Assembly: GCF_036226405.1 (NCBI RefSeq)
Contig: NZ_CP108464.1
Location: 992,001 to 1,056,000, forward strand
Direction of reading: 5' to 3'
DNA from: Streptomyces sp. NBC_01260
GTDB taxonomy: Bacteria > Actinomycetota > Actinomycetes > Streptomycetales > Streptomycetaceae
Length of the DNA stretch: 64,000 nucleotides
Shown: piece after piece, positions 28,036-36,186 of the stretch
How positions within the stretch are numbered: the first letter of the stretch is position 1
Layout: the number at the start of each line of letters is the position of its first letter
Notes under the pieces: generated by a model
The model's database searches: none
Told to the model about the DNA's origin: nothing
The model's input: only the letters and a program-made list of their open reading frames with translations
Position numbers and translations under genes: made by a program

Positions 28036-29436
28036 CTAGTCCAGGTACTGACAAGTGGCGCGCGGGGTGTACATGCCGTGGCCGGCGCGGCCGGTGAACG
28101 TGCGGCGGTCGATGACCACCTCACCGCGCGAGAGCACGGTCTCCACCTGTCCGGTGAGCCGCTTTCCCTCGTACGCCGAGTAGTCGACGTTCATGTGGTG
28201 GGTCTCGGCGGAGATGGTCTGCTCGGCGGCCGGGTCGTAGATGACGATGTCGGCGTCGGCGCCGGGAGCGATGGTGCCCTTCTTCGGGTAGAGGCCGAAC
28301 ATCCGGGCCGGCGAGGCGCAGGCGATCTCGATCCACCGGCGGCGGGAGATATGACCGTCGACGACCGCCTGGTGCAGGAGGTCCATCCGGTTCTCGACGC
28401 CCGGCATTCCGTTGGGGATCTTCGAGAAGTCGCCGCGGCCCATCTCCTTCTGCCCGGAGAAGCAGAAGGGGCAGTGGTCGGTGGAGACGACCTGGAGCTC
28501 GTTGTTCCGCAGGCCCCGCCACAGCGCTTCCTGGTGTTCCCGGGGCCGCAGCGGCGTGGAGCAGACGTACTTGGCGCCCTCGAAGCCGGGCTCGGCGAGG
28601 TTGTCGGTGGAGAGGAAGAGGTACTGCGGGCAGGTCTCCCCGAAGACGGGAAGGCCCTTGTGGCGGGCCGCCGCGACCTCGGCGACGGCCTCGTCGGCGG
28701 AGACGTGCACCACGTACAGCGGGGCGCCGGCGACACGGGCGAGCTGGATGGCCCGGTGGGTCGCCTCGGCCTCCAGCGCCACCTTGCGCACATCTCCGTG
28801 GTAGCGCGGATCGGTGCGGCCGTCGGCGAGCGCCTGCTCGACCAGGACGTCGATGGCGATGCCGTTCTCCGCGTGCATCATGATCAGGCCGCCGTTGGAC
28901 TCGGCCCGCTGCATGGCCCGCAGGATCTGGCCGTCGTCGCTGTAGAAGACGCCGGGGTAGGCCATGAACAGCTTGAAGGAGGTGACGCCCTCCGCCACCA
29001 GCAGGTCCATCTCCTTGAGTGAGGAGGCGTTCACATCGGCGAGGATCATGTGGAACGCGTAGTCGATGGCGCAGTTGCCGTCCGCCTTCGCGTACCAGGC
29101 GTCGAGCCCCTCGCGCAGGGAACGCCCCACCGACTGGATGGCGAAGTCGACGATCGTGGTGGTGCCGCCCCAGGCCGCGGCCCGGGTCCCGGTCTCGAAC
29201 GTGTCCGCGGCGAAGGTGCCGCCGAAGGGCATCTCCATGTGGGTGTGCGCATCGACGCCGCCCGGGATGACGTATTTACCGGTGGCGTCGATGGTCCGGT
29301 CGGCGGTCCAGCTCGCTGCGGCGTCGGTGCCGTGCGCGGCGAGAGCGGCGATGCGGCCGCCCTCGACGAGTACATCGGCATGGATCTCGTCGGATGCGGT
29401 GATGACGAGGCCGCCGTGGATGACGGTGCGGCTCAT
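28036..29436 (-). CDS. hydA: Dihydropyrimidinase / D-hydantoinase
   Basis: 466 residues, the usual length. Dinuclear zinc ligands are all present: H64 and H66 in GGVDAHTHMEMP, the carboxylated lysine K155 in TSFKLFMAYPG, H188 in MMHAENG, H244 in YVVHVS, and D320 in STDHCPF. The enzyme opens dihydrouracil or dihydrothymine to N-carbamoyl-beta-amino acids in the cytoplasm, the second step of reductive pyrimidine breakdown. GAGGAGGGG precedes the ATG. It is the first gene of a two-gene operon with the LLM protein. The same operator lies before the amidohydrolase gene, which catalyses the next step. Confidence 0.95.
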   Translation of the reverse strand: MSRTVIHGGLVITASDEIHADVLVEGGRIAALAAHGTDAAASWTADRTIDATGKYVIPGGVDAHTHMEMPFGGTFAADTFETGTRAAAWGGTTTIVDFAIQSVGRSLREGLDAWYAKADGNCAIDYAFHMILADVNASSLKEMDLLVAEGVTSFKLFMAYPGVFYSDDGQILRAMQRAESNGGLIMMHAENGIAIDVLVEQALADGRTDPRYHGDVRKVALEAEATHRAIQLARVAGAPLYVVHVSADEAVAEVAAARHKGLPVFGETCPQYLFLSTDNLAEPGFEGAKYVCSTPLRPREHQEALWRGLRNNELQVVSTDHCPFCFSGQKEMGRGDFSKIPNGMPGVENRMDLLHQAVVDGHISRRRWIEIACASPARMFGLYPKKGTIAPGADADIVIYDPAAEQTISAETHHMNVDYSAYEGKRLTGQVETVLSRGEVVIDRRTFTGRAGHGMYTPRATCQYLD

Positions 29437-29463
29437 GTACCCCTCCTCACTGTGGCGGAATGG

Positions 29464-29524
29464 GTCTACGCACGTAGACCAGTGCGTGGTGAAGAACGTA
29501 GAAGTGGGTTGCCCACTGTGGCAA
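29464..29524 (-). promoter_or_regulatory. Promoter and downstream operator of the dihydropyrimidinase operon
   Basis: Read on the minus strand: a -35-like TTGCCA (29519-29524), an 18-base spacer, a -10-like TACGTT (29495-29500), and the interrupted palindrome GTCTACG-TG-CGTAGAC (29464-29479), 28 bp before the ATG. The palindrome lies just past the expected start of transcription, where a bound repressor would block elongation. The same arrangement precedes the amidohydrolase gene. The rest of the 348-bp gap shows nothing else clear. Confidence 0.7.
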
Positions 29525-29784
29525 TACCGCTGCGGCTAACCGCTGAAGACGTTTCCGTTTCACCCGTCCGGCACTCCACCGGCCCAGTGCGCGGCACGGT
29601 TCGGGCGCGCGGGTGCGGCGTCGGGCCGGGTCGTATACGCCGGTGGGCCGGGCGGTCGGCGGGCGCACCGGCCGGCGCGCCCGGCTCCGGACGGGCGAGT
29701 GCCGCGAGTCCGTGCGGGGGAACCCGCCGGACGGCGAGCGGCGGTCCTCCCCGGACCCGCCGGGCGGCCGCCTGGCTTCGCTCC

Positions 29785-30733
29785 ATGATCAGAAACGCAG
29801 TCATCGCCTCGGCCGTCCTCTGCGCCTGCCTCGCCACCGCTCCCCCGGCCGGCGGAGCCGCCGGCCCGTCCGACGGCTGGCAGCGGGTGGGCTCCGGCGT
29901 CCTGGGCGGGGGGAGCGGCATGCGTCGGCCGAGGGGGCACCCGTGGGCCACGGCCTGGCCGACGCCGTCGTCGTACGGGACAGCACGGGCGCTCGCGAGT
30001 CCAGGGTGACGACGGTACGTCTGCGGCCGGGCCGTGACCCGGTCGTCGGGGAACTCCCGTGGTCCGGCACGCTCCCCGCCGGCCTGGAGGCGCTCGACGC
30101 GGTCCCCGGCCGCCCCCCGGTCACTACATCGCCGTGGCGAGCGGGGGCGACGCCTTCCACATCGTCGTGGCGAACGGCCGGGCGACTCTCCAGGCCGGTC
30201 CGGTCGCGCTGCCGGGCCGGCGCGACGGCGACGACTACGAGAGCTTCGCACTGCACCGCGACAGATCGGGCAGGACCTTCGCCGTGTGGGCGACGCGGGG
30301 CAGCGGCGACCGGCCGGCCGTCGTGCACGCCTCCTCGGTGCGCATCGGTGCGTACGGCCCGGACTTCGGCACCGTCAGCGCGCGGCAGGAGTTCGCCGTG
30401 CCGTTCCCGGACCGGGGCGACGTGCGGCAGATCAGCGACCTGAAGATCCTGCCGGACGGCACCGTCATGGTGTCGTCGGCCTCGGGCACGGACGCGGGCG
30501 ACGGGCCGTTCGCCTCCGCCGTCCACGACGCCGGCCGGCTCACCGTCAACGCGGCCCATGACGCGGTGCTGCGCCTGAAGCCGAAGCCCGAACCGACTCC
30601 GCTGAACCTCTTCACCGAGCGGGACAACCGGAAGATCGAGGCCCTCGCCTTCCTGCCGGGCCGGCACGCCAGCTGGGGCACCGACGACGAGAACAACGGG
30701 GGTCGCGTGAAGTTCGACCGCGTCGGACGGTAG
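29785..30733 (+). pseudogene. Frameshifted secreted-protein gene
   Basis: Three consecutive frames together give one coherent secreted protein. Frame one starts MIRNAVIASAVLCACLATA, a signal peptide, and runs to VGSGVLGGGSGM. Frame two continues ASAEGAPVGHGLADAVVVRD to EALDAVPG. Frame three continues GHYIAVASGGDAFHIVVANG to the stop at 30733. Each switch fits the loss of one base, the first near 29910-29930 and the second at the C-run near 30110-30117. I do not recognise the family beyond a secreted beta-rich protein of about 310 residues. Sequencing errors in homopolymers are the main alternative to a true pseudogene. Confidence 0.65.
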
Positions 30734-30828
30734 CCGTTGCGGCGGAATCGGCCCTGTCCGGCCGCGACGGGCGCGCCGCGTCGGCGGCGCCCCCTCGCAG
30801 GTACCGGGAGCGCCGCACCCCCGCGGGC

Positions 30829-32112
30829 TCACCCCGCCGCTTGCAGCGCGTCGGCGAGGATCGCGGCACCCTCCTCCGCCTCCGGGATGGAGAGCGAGAG
30901 AGGCGGGGCGATGCGCAGCACGCTGGTGTTGTGGCCGCCGCCCTTGCCGAGGAGCAGGCCGCCCTCACGGGCCGCCTCCAGGACGGCCGACGCCGCTTCG
31001 GGGTTCGCCTCGTCCGTACCGGGTTTCACCAGTTCGATGCCGATCATCAGGCCCCGGCCACGCACCTCCCGGACGCACTCCGAACCGGCGGCGATCGCCC
31101 GCAGCCGCTCGATGAGCAGGCCGCCGACCCGGCGGGCATTGCCCTGGAGATCGTGTTCGAGGAGGTACGAGAGGTTGGCGAGGCCGGCGGCCATGGTGAC
31201 CGGGGAGCCGCCGAACGTCGAGATGGAGTTGGCGTCCAGGCAGTTCATGACGTCGGCACGGGCGATGACACCCCCGACCGACATGCCGTTGCCGATGCCC
31301 TTGGCGAAGGTGACGATGTCCGGCGGGCCGCTGCCCCCGTGCGCCTGCCAGCCCCAGAAGTGCTCACCGGTGCGCCCCCAGCCGGTCTGCACCTCGTCGG
31401 AGATCCACAGGATGCCGTGCCGGTCCAGGACTTCGCGGAACGCCGCGTACAAACCGTCGGGCGGTGAGGTGAACCCGCCCACACCCTGGATGGGTTCGGC
31501 GATCAGCGCTGCGGCGTCCCTGGTGTGGCCGAGCAGGTCCTCCAGGTCCGCCACGCAGGCCGCGATGAACTCCCCGTCACTCAGGTGCGCATACGGTCCG
31601 CGGCTGCGGACGCCCCCGTGCACGTACAGCGTCTGGAGCGGTGACAGGCCGGTGGGCGACCACGCGTGGTTGCCGGTGATGGAGACGGCGGAGAAGGACC
31701 GGCCGTGGTAGCTGTTGCGCATCGCGAGGATCTGGTTCGACCTGCGGTACGTGGTGGCGAGCAGCAGCGCCGTGTCGTTCGCCTCGGTACCGGAGGTGGT
31801 GAAGAAGACCCGGGCGTCCGGGATGCCGGAGAGGGTGACGACGCGCTCGGCGAGCTCCACCATCGGCCGGTTCAGATAGAGCGTGGAGGAGTGGATGATC
31901 CGCCCGGCCTGTTCGGCGACCGCCTTGGTGACCTCGGGCAGTGCGTGGGCGGTCATGGTCGTGAGGATGCCGCCGAAGAAGTCGAGGTAGCGGTTGCCCT
32001 CCGCGTCCCAGACGTGCCGGCCCTCGCCGTGGGTGATCTCCAGCGGGTGCCGGTAGTAGAGCGCCATCCAGTCGGGGCTGACGGCGAGGTGGCGATGGTG
32101 CAGACCGCTCAC
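30829..32112 (-). CDS. Class III aminotransferase (beta-alanine/AGXT2-type)
   Basis: 427 residues from a GTG that overlaps the amidohydrolase stop (GTGA), so translation is coupled; an earlier frame to 32166 would overlap far more. Fold-type I PLP features are TTSGTEANDTALLLA, NSYHGRS, LIAEPIQGVGG, D239 in ISDEVQTGWGRTGE and the PLP lysine K271 in VTFAKGIGNG. In reductive pyrimidine catabolism such enzymes move the amino group of beta-alanine or beta-aminoisobutyrate to pyruvate, giving malonate or methylmalonate semialdehyde. Context favours that role. Other omega-amino acids remain possible substrates. Confidence 0.92.
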   Translation of the reverse strand: MSGLHHRHLAVSPDWMALYYRHPLEITHGEGRHVWDAEGNRYLDFFGGILTTMTAHALPEVTKAVAEQAGRIIHSSTLYLNRPMVELAERVVTLSGIPDARVFFTTSGTEANDTALLLATTYRRSNQILAMRNSYHGRSFSAVSITGNHAWSPTGLSPLQTLYVHGGVRSRGPYAHLSDGEFIAACVADLEDLLGHTRDAAALIAEPIQGVGGFTSPPDGLYAAFREVLDRHGILWISDEVQTGWGRTGEHFWGWQAHGGSGPPDIVTFAKGIGNGMSVGGVIARADVMNCLDANSISTFGGSPVTMAAGLANLSYLLEHDLQGNARRVGGLLIERLRAIAAGSECVREVRGRGLMIGIELVKPGTDEANPEAASAVLEAAREGGLLLGKGGGHNTSVLRIAPPLSLSIPEAEEGAAILADALQAAG

Positions 32113-32951
32113 GGCTCCACCAGTCCCTCGTACGCGTCGGGGCGGCGGTCCCGGTAGAACGCCCACTGCTGGCGGACCTCGTCGATGAGCCCGAAGTCGA
32201 GGTCACGGACGAGGAGTTCCTCGGCCTTGTCGCTGGCCACGTCGCCGACGAACCGGCCTCGCGGGTCCACGAAGTAGCTGGTGCCGTAGAAGTCGTTGTC
32301 GCCGTACTCCTCCTGGCCGACGCGGTTGATCGCGGCGATGAAGTACTCGTTGGCGACGGCGGACGCCGGCTGCTCCAGCTGCCAGAGGTAGCCGGAGAGG
32401 CCGCGCGAGGTCGCCGACGGGTTGTACACCAACTGGGCTCCATTGAGTCCGAGTTGACGCCAACCCTCGGGGAAGTGCCGGTCGTAGCAGATGTATACGC
32501 CGACCTTGCCCACCGCCGTGTCGAAGACCGGCCAGCCGGCGTTGCCGGGCTTGAAGTAGTACTTCTCCCAGAATCCCTTGACCTGCGGGATGTGGTGCTT
32601 GCGGTACTTGCCGAGATACGAGCCGTCGGCATCGATCACGGCGGCGGTGTTGTAGTAGAAGCCGGACTGCTCGACCTCGAAGACCGGGACGACGATCACC
32701 ATGCCGGTCTCCCGGGCCAGCTCCCGCATCCGCTGCACGGTCGGGCCGTCGGGCACGGCCTCGGCCCAGCGGTAGTGCTCGGGGTCCTGCACCTGGCAGA
32801 AGTAGGGGGCGTTGAACACCTCCTGGAAGCCGATGATCCCGGCCCCCTGCCGGGCGGCCTCGCGGGCATGCTCCTCATGCTTGGCGATCATGGATTCGGT
32901 GTCGCCGGTCCAGGTCGCCTGGACGAGTGCGGCGCGTACGACTTGGGACAT
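32109..32951 (-). CDS. Beta-ureidopropionase-type nitrilase-superfamily amidohydrolase
   Basis: 280 residues from the ATG at 32951 with AAGGAG seven bases upstream; the open frame continues to 33092 through the promoter and should not be used. The Glu-Lys-Cys triad is present as E44 (GFQEVFNAPYF), K118 (KYRKHHIPQ) and C155 (VYICYDRHFPEG). The family cleaves C-N bonds; neighbours indicate N-carbamoyl-beta-alanine as substrate, releasing beta-alanine, CO2 and ammonia. It is the first gene of a coupled pair with the aminotransferase that would use the product. N-carbamoylputrescine amidase is the main alternative. Confidence 0.92.
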   Translation of the reverse strand: MSQVVRAALVQATWTGDTESMIAKHEEHAREAARQGAGIIGFQEVFNAPYFCQVQDPEHYRWAEAVPDGPTVQRMRELARETGMVIVVPVFEVEQSGFYYNTAAVIDADGSYLGKYRKHHIPQVKGFWEKYYFKPGNAGWPVFDTAVGKVGVYICYDRHFPEGWRQLGLNGAQLVYNPSATSRGLSGYLWQLEQPASAVANEYFIAAINRVGQEEYGDNDFYGTSYFVDPRGRFVGDVASDKAEELLVRDLDFGLIDEVRQQWAFYRDRRPDAYEGLVEP

Positions 32952-32994
32952 GAGCTGCTCCTTCGACGCGGCGTCAGAGAGCCTCTTGGCAGTT

Positions 32995-33053
32995 TCTACG
33001 CCCGTAGACACGTGCGTAGAGGAGAACGTAAGCCCCGTCACACAGCGGGGCAA
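32995..33053 (-). promoter_or_regulatory. Promoter and downstream operator of the amidohydrolase operon
   Basis: Read on the minus strand: TTGCCC (33048-33053), a 17-base spacer, TACGTT (33025-33030), then half-site TCTACG (33015-33020) and the palindrome TCTACG-GG-CGTAGA (32995-33008), 44 bp before the ATG. It matches the dihydropyrimidinase promoter in hexamers, spacing and operator, which implies one shared regulator. The regulator gene was not found in this window. Confidence 0.7.
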
Positions 33054-33137
33054 GACCATCGCCGTGAACCAGCGGAGTCGATCATGTTTCACACCCGTGC
33101 GGTCCAGCCCGGGGAGCGGGGGCGAGCCCCGCGGGCG

Positions 33138-34484
33138 CTAACCGATCCCCGCGACCCTCAGGGCGTGCACCACGTCCCGCTCCCGCGCCTCGGACACCCC
33201 ACGGGCCGCCGCCAGCAGTTGCGGTACGAGATGGCGCGGATCGCGCTCCGCGATCCTGGCCGCGTCCTGCGGTGTCCGGACCCGGACGAAGGCGCCGAGC
33301 AACGCCTGCGCCTGGGAGCCCCGGCCGGCCCGGTCCAGCGCGGCCACGGCATCGGCGATCTCCGCGGCGGGCCGCGCCACACCCTGGCGCAGCAGCCGGC
33401 CGCAGTCCTCCGGGCGCCCGGCCTCGGCCAGCGCGGCGGCCGCTGCCGCGAGTGCTGCCGGAGACAGCGAGGAGACCTCCCACAACAGGGTGGCCCAGTC
33501 CGCGTCGAGCCCCGCCCGCTGGAGTTCCGCCGCCAGCACCGGCAACCGGTCAGCGGGCTGCCCGGCCGCCTCGCAGAGCACCCCGTGCGCCTCCCCGCTG
33601 CGGCCCTCCGTCCGCAGCCGGAGCAGGGCCGCGACGGTGTCCCGGGCGGACTTCAGCGCCGCGGGGTCCAAAGCGGCCGCGACGCGCGCGGCCGGGTCCT
33701 CGTCCGCGCCGGGCGCGCCGCCGAACCGGGCGCCGCGCGGCACGGCGGCCGCCACCGGCGGGACGGGCAGGACGGGCGCCATGAACACGGGGCTCTCGTC
33801 ATCCACGTCCAGCCCGGCGAACCGGGCGCCCCGCGGTCTTTTGCCCACGGGCGGGGTGCGGACGGAGGGCGGAGTCCGCCGGGGGGCGGGTGCGGCCGGT
33901 TCCGCTTCCGCTTCCGGGACGGCCTCCCGCTCCGCGCCCGGCTCGTTGTCCGCCACCCCGGCCACGGAATCCGCCTCCTCGCGGAACCAGCCCGCGGGCA
34001 CCGCCACCGCCGCCAGCCGTCGGCGCAGCTCCGTGCAGCGGGCCGAGGCGCGTTCGTGGTCGTCGCGGGCCCAGGCGACCGACTCGGCGCCCACCGCACC
34101 CGCCTCGCCGCCCGCGTGGGCCGTACGCAGCCGCCGGGCGGCGTGCGCCTGCTCCCGCAGCATCAGCTCCAGCCGTTCCACGAGCTGCTGCCGCCCGCCG
34201 GGGCGGCGGTCGTGGGCCGCGGCCGCGGCGGCGTAGAGCTCGGCCGCGCGCACCGACTCCAGCTCGGCGAACCCGGCGCCACGCACCGTCGCGAGATCCG
34301 AGAAGAGCGACTCCATCACATCCCAGGGCGGGATCTCGGCGCCCTCCAGACAGGCCCGCATCCCTTCCGGATCACGTCTGCAGAAGACGCCGTACCAGCC
34401 CCGCGCAGGATCGAGCAGCTGCGTCAGATGGCGCAGATATCGCGCGAACTCGCTTATGGACACCGCATGTTGATGCACCGTCAC
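33138..34484 (-). CDS. Hypothetical protein with two helical regions and a proline-rich linker
   Basis: 448 residues from a GTG at 34484 with GAGGG just upstream; the open frame to 34565 gives a longer N-terminus with no ribosome site. The first 190 residues are helical (SISEFARYLRHLTQLLDPARGWYGVFCRRDPEGM is the start, shown here in part only as SISEFARYLRHL). A linker of about 120 residues is rich in Pro, Ala and Glu, with the repeated motif PRGARF. The C-terminal 150 residues are Ala/Leu-rich helices resembling tetratricopeptide-like solenoids. No catalytic motif, signal peptide or membrane segment is visible. I do not recognise the family; a cytoplasmic scaffold or regulator is possible. 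Confidence 0.7.
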   Translation of the reverse strand: MTVHQHAVSISEFARYLRHLTQLLDPARGWYGVFCRRDPEGMRACLEGAEIPPWDVMESLFSDLATVRGAGFAELESVRAAELYAAAAAAHDRRPGGRQQLVERLELMLREQAHAARRLRTAHAGGEAGAVGAESVAWARDDHERASARCTELRRRLAAVAVPAGWFREEADSVAGVADNEPGAEREAVPEAEAEPAAPAPRRTPPSVRTPPVGKRPRGARFAGLDVDDESPVFMAPVLPVPPVAAAVPRGARFGGAPGADEDPAARVAAALDPAALKSARDTVAALLRLRTEGRSGEAHGVLCEAAGQPADRLPVLAAELQRAGLDADWATLLWEVSSLSPAALAAAAAALAEAGRPEDCGRLLRQGVARPAAEIADAVAALDRAGRGSQAQALLGAFVRVRTPQDAARIAERDPRHLVPQLLAAARGVSEARERDVVHALRVAGIG

Positions 34485-34637
34485 CGTCGCCCTCGGCCGC
34501 CGTCGGCTGGAACCTTCCAGTCCGCAGGCATTCGACCGCAGATGCGTTACGGGACGGCTACGCACTCTTTTCGTCCCGGGTGCGAGCGGCGCACGGCCTC
34601 CGCCGCGAGCGCCCCCGCGGAGGCGGGCGCCCGGGGC

Positions 34638-35018
34638 TCAGAAGGTGACGGCGATCCCGGTGTGCGGCCGCTTGCCGAGCCGGAAGATCATCGCCGGGTA
34701 GTCCAGCAGCCAGTACTTCCAGGTGTACTTGCGGCCGATGGCCCGGCGCACGGCGTCCGTACCCTTGGCATCGAGCAGCCGGCCGGTCCCCTCGGCGCTC
34801 GGGGCGCCCTGCGCGATCCGGCCGCGGACGTCGCAGACGGTGACGAGGACGCGGCTGTCGTTGCGCAGCCGCTTGACCTTCCACGAGTCGGCCTTGGTCC
34901 AGATGAGCAGCTCGTCCCCGTCGACGGCCGCCCAGACCGGTGTAGCGACGGACGTGCCGTTCTTCCGGTACGTGGTGAGGCTGACGTACTCGCTTCGGGC
35001 GAACTCCTGAAGGCTCAT
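34638..35018 (-). CDS. PPOX-class F420-dependent oxidoreductase
   Basis: 126 residues from the ATG at 35018; an open extension to 35141 lacks a start signal. The split beta-barrel flavin/deazaflavin fold is suggested by EYVSLTTYRKNGTSVATPVW, DELLIWTKADSWKVKRLRND, VLVTVCDVRG and the conserved helix DAVRRAIGRKYTWKYWL. This pattern is typical of small Rv2061-like F420-binding proteins. They reduce poorly defined substrates with F420H2, or only bind the cofactor. The gene stands alone, with a GC-rich inverted repeat after its stop (near 34609-34630) that may end transcription. Confidence 0.85.
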   Translation of the reverse strand: MSLQEFARSEYVSLTTYRKNGTSVATPVWAAVDGDELLIWTKADSWKVKRLRNDSRVLVTVCDVRGRIAQGAPSAEGTGRLLDAKGTDAVRRAIGRKYTWKYWLLDYPAMIFRLGKRPHTGIAVTF

Positions 35019-35101
35019 GGGCGCAACCCTACGCACCACGCGAGCGGGGTTCACGACGCGGCGGGGCTTTCCCGGCACACCCCCGGCCGCTGCCGCGACC
35101 G

Positions 35102-35371
35102 CTACCCGGCCAGTGGGACGACGTCCGGCTCCGGGGCGCACCGCAGGAGCAGTTCGTCCATCGAGAGGCCGAGCGCGCCGGCCAGTGCCGCGACGGTGAA
35201 GAAGGCGGGGGTGGGCGCGCGTCCGGTCTCGATCTTGCGCAGCGTCTCGGCCGAGATTCCGGCACTGCCGGCGATGTCGACCATGCTGCGGCGACCGCGC
35301 GCCTCACGGAGGAGGCGGCCGAGCCGCTCGCCGCGCAGGTGCTCTTCGGGGGTCAGGGGCGTTCGTACCAT
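35102..35371 (-). CDS. Small XRE-family transcriptional regulator
   Basis: 89 residues, essentially one helix-turn-helix domain: RGERLGRLLREARGRRSMVDIAG, ISAETLRKIETGRAPTPAFFTVAALAGALG. A short tail follows. No ligand domain is present. It is divergent from a methionine aminopeptidase gene with only 41 bp between the two starts. That gap holds an interrupted palindrome overlapping both predicted -10 elements, so the protein probably represses both genes. No ribosome site precedes the ATG, and a -10-like TAGAAT lies six bases before it, which suggests a leaderless transcript. Confidence 0.87.
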   Translation of the reverse strand: MVRTPLTPEEHLRGERLGRLLREARGRRSMVDIAGSAGISAETLRKIETGRAPTPAFFTVAALAGALGLSMDELLLRCAPEPDVVPLAG

Positions 35372-35377
35372 GCCGTC

Positions 35378-35405
35378 ATTCTAATACCGCTTGAACCGGT
35401 ATAGT
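35378..35405. promoter_or_regulatory. Back-to-back leaderless promoters with an XRE operator
   Basis: TACCG (35385-35389) and CGGTA (35397-35401) form an interrupted palindrome around CTTGAAC. On the plus strand TATAGT (35400-35405) ends seven bases before the aminopeptidase ATG. On the minus strand TAGAAT (35378-35383) ends six bases before the XRE ATG. Both transcripts would begin at or near the start codon. -35 elements are poor, so the promoters are predicted from the -10 elements only. Confidence 0.55.
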
Positions 35406-35412
35406 AATTGGC

Positions 35413-36180
35413 ATGGTGCAACTCAAGACAGACACATCCATCGAAGCCATGCGCGAGGCCGGCCGGGTCGTGGCGCAGGTACTGGCGGCCACCCGAGACG
35501 CGGCGGCGGTCGGCGTCACACTGCGCGAACTCGACGAGGTGGCCCGCGGCGTCCTGCGCGAGGCGGGCGCCGGGTCACCGTTCCTGAACTACCGGCCGGA
35601 CTTCGCCCCGGTCCCGTTCCCCGGCGTGATCTGCACGTCCGTCAACGACGCGGTCGTGCACGGAATCCCGACCGACCTGCGGCTGCGCGACGGCGATCTC
35701 GTGAGCATCGACGCGGGCGCAACGCTCGACGGCTGGGTCGGGGACTCGGCGATCAGCTTCACCGTCGGCCGCGCCCGGCCCGCGGACACCCGGCTGATCG
35801 AGACGGCGTTCGCGGCGCTGGAAGCGGGCATCGCGGCGGCTGTCGTCGGCAACCGGATCGGTGACATCGCGCACGCGATCGGCCGGATCTGCCGCACGGC
35901 CGGCTACGGCATCCTGGAGGGGTTCGGCGGCCACGGCGTGGGCCGGTCCATGCACGAGGACCCGGGCGTCCCCAACGAGGGACGACCGGGCCGCGGGATG
36001 CCGTTGCGGCACGGCATGGTGCTGGCCATCGAACCGATGCTGCTCGGCGGAGGCCTGGACGCGTTCCACACCGACCCGGACGGCTGGACGCTGCGCACGT
36101 CCGACGGCAGCAGGGCCGCCCATGCCGAGCACACGGTGGCGATCACGGACGACGGACCCCGCATCCTGACCGCGCTGTGA
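35413..36180 (+). CDS. map: Type I methionine aminopeptidase
   Basis: 255 residues, normal for type I. The pita-bread fold and metal ligands are readable: IDAGATLDGWVGDSAISFTV gives the two Asp ligands, GFGGHGVGRSMHEDPGVPN the His, AIEPMLL a Glu and EHTVAI the last Glu. The enzyme removes the initiator methionine from nascent proteins in the cytoplasm. It is a stand-alone copy far from ribosomal genes and paired with a divergent XRE regulator, so it is likely an accessory, conditionally expressed Map rather than the housekeeping one. There is no ribosome site before the ATG. Confidence 0.93.
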   Translation: MVQLKTDTSIEAMREAGRVVAQVLAATRDAAAVGVTLRELDEVARGVLREAGAGSPFLNYRPDFAPVPFPGVICTSVNDAVVHGIPTDLRLRDGDLVSIDAGATLDGWVGDSAISFTVGRARPADTRLIETAFAALEAGIAAAVVGNRIGDIAHAIGRICRTAGYGILEGFGGHGVGRSMHEDPGVPNEGRPGRGMPLRHGMVLAIEPMLLGGGLDAFHTDPDGWTLRTSDGSRAAHAEHTVAITDDGPRILTAL

Positions 36181-36186
36181 CGGACG

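Noticed and set aside
32454..35384. A 976-codon plus-strand open frame
   Set aside because: It runs antisense across three unrelated minus-strand genes and the pyrimidine promoter, so it cannot be one gene.
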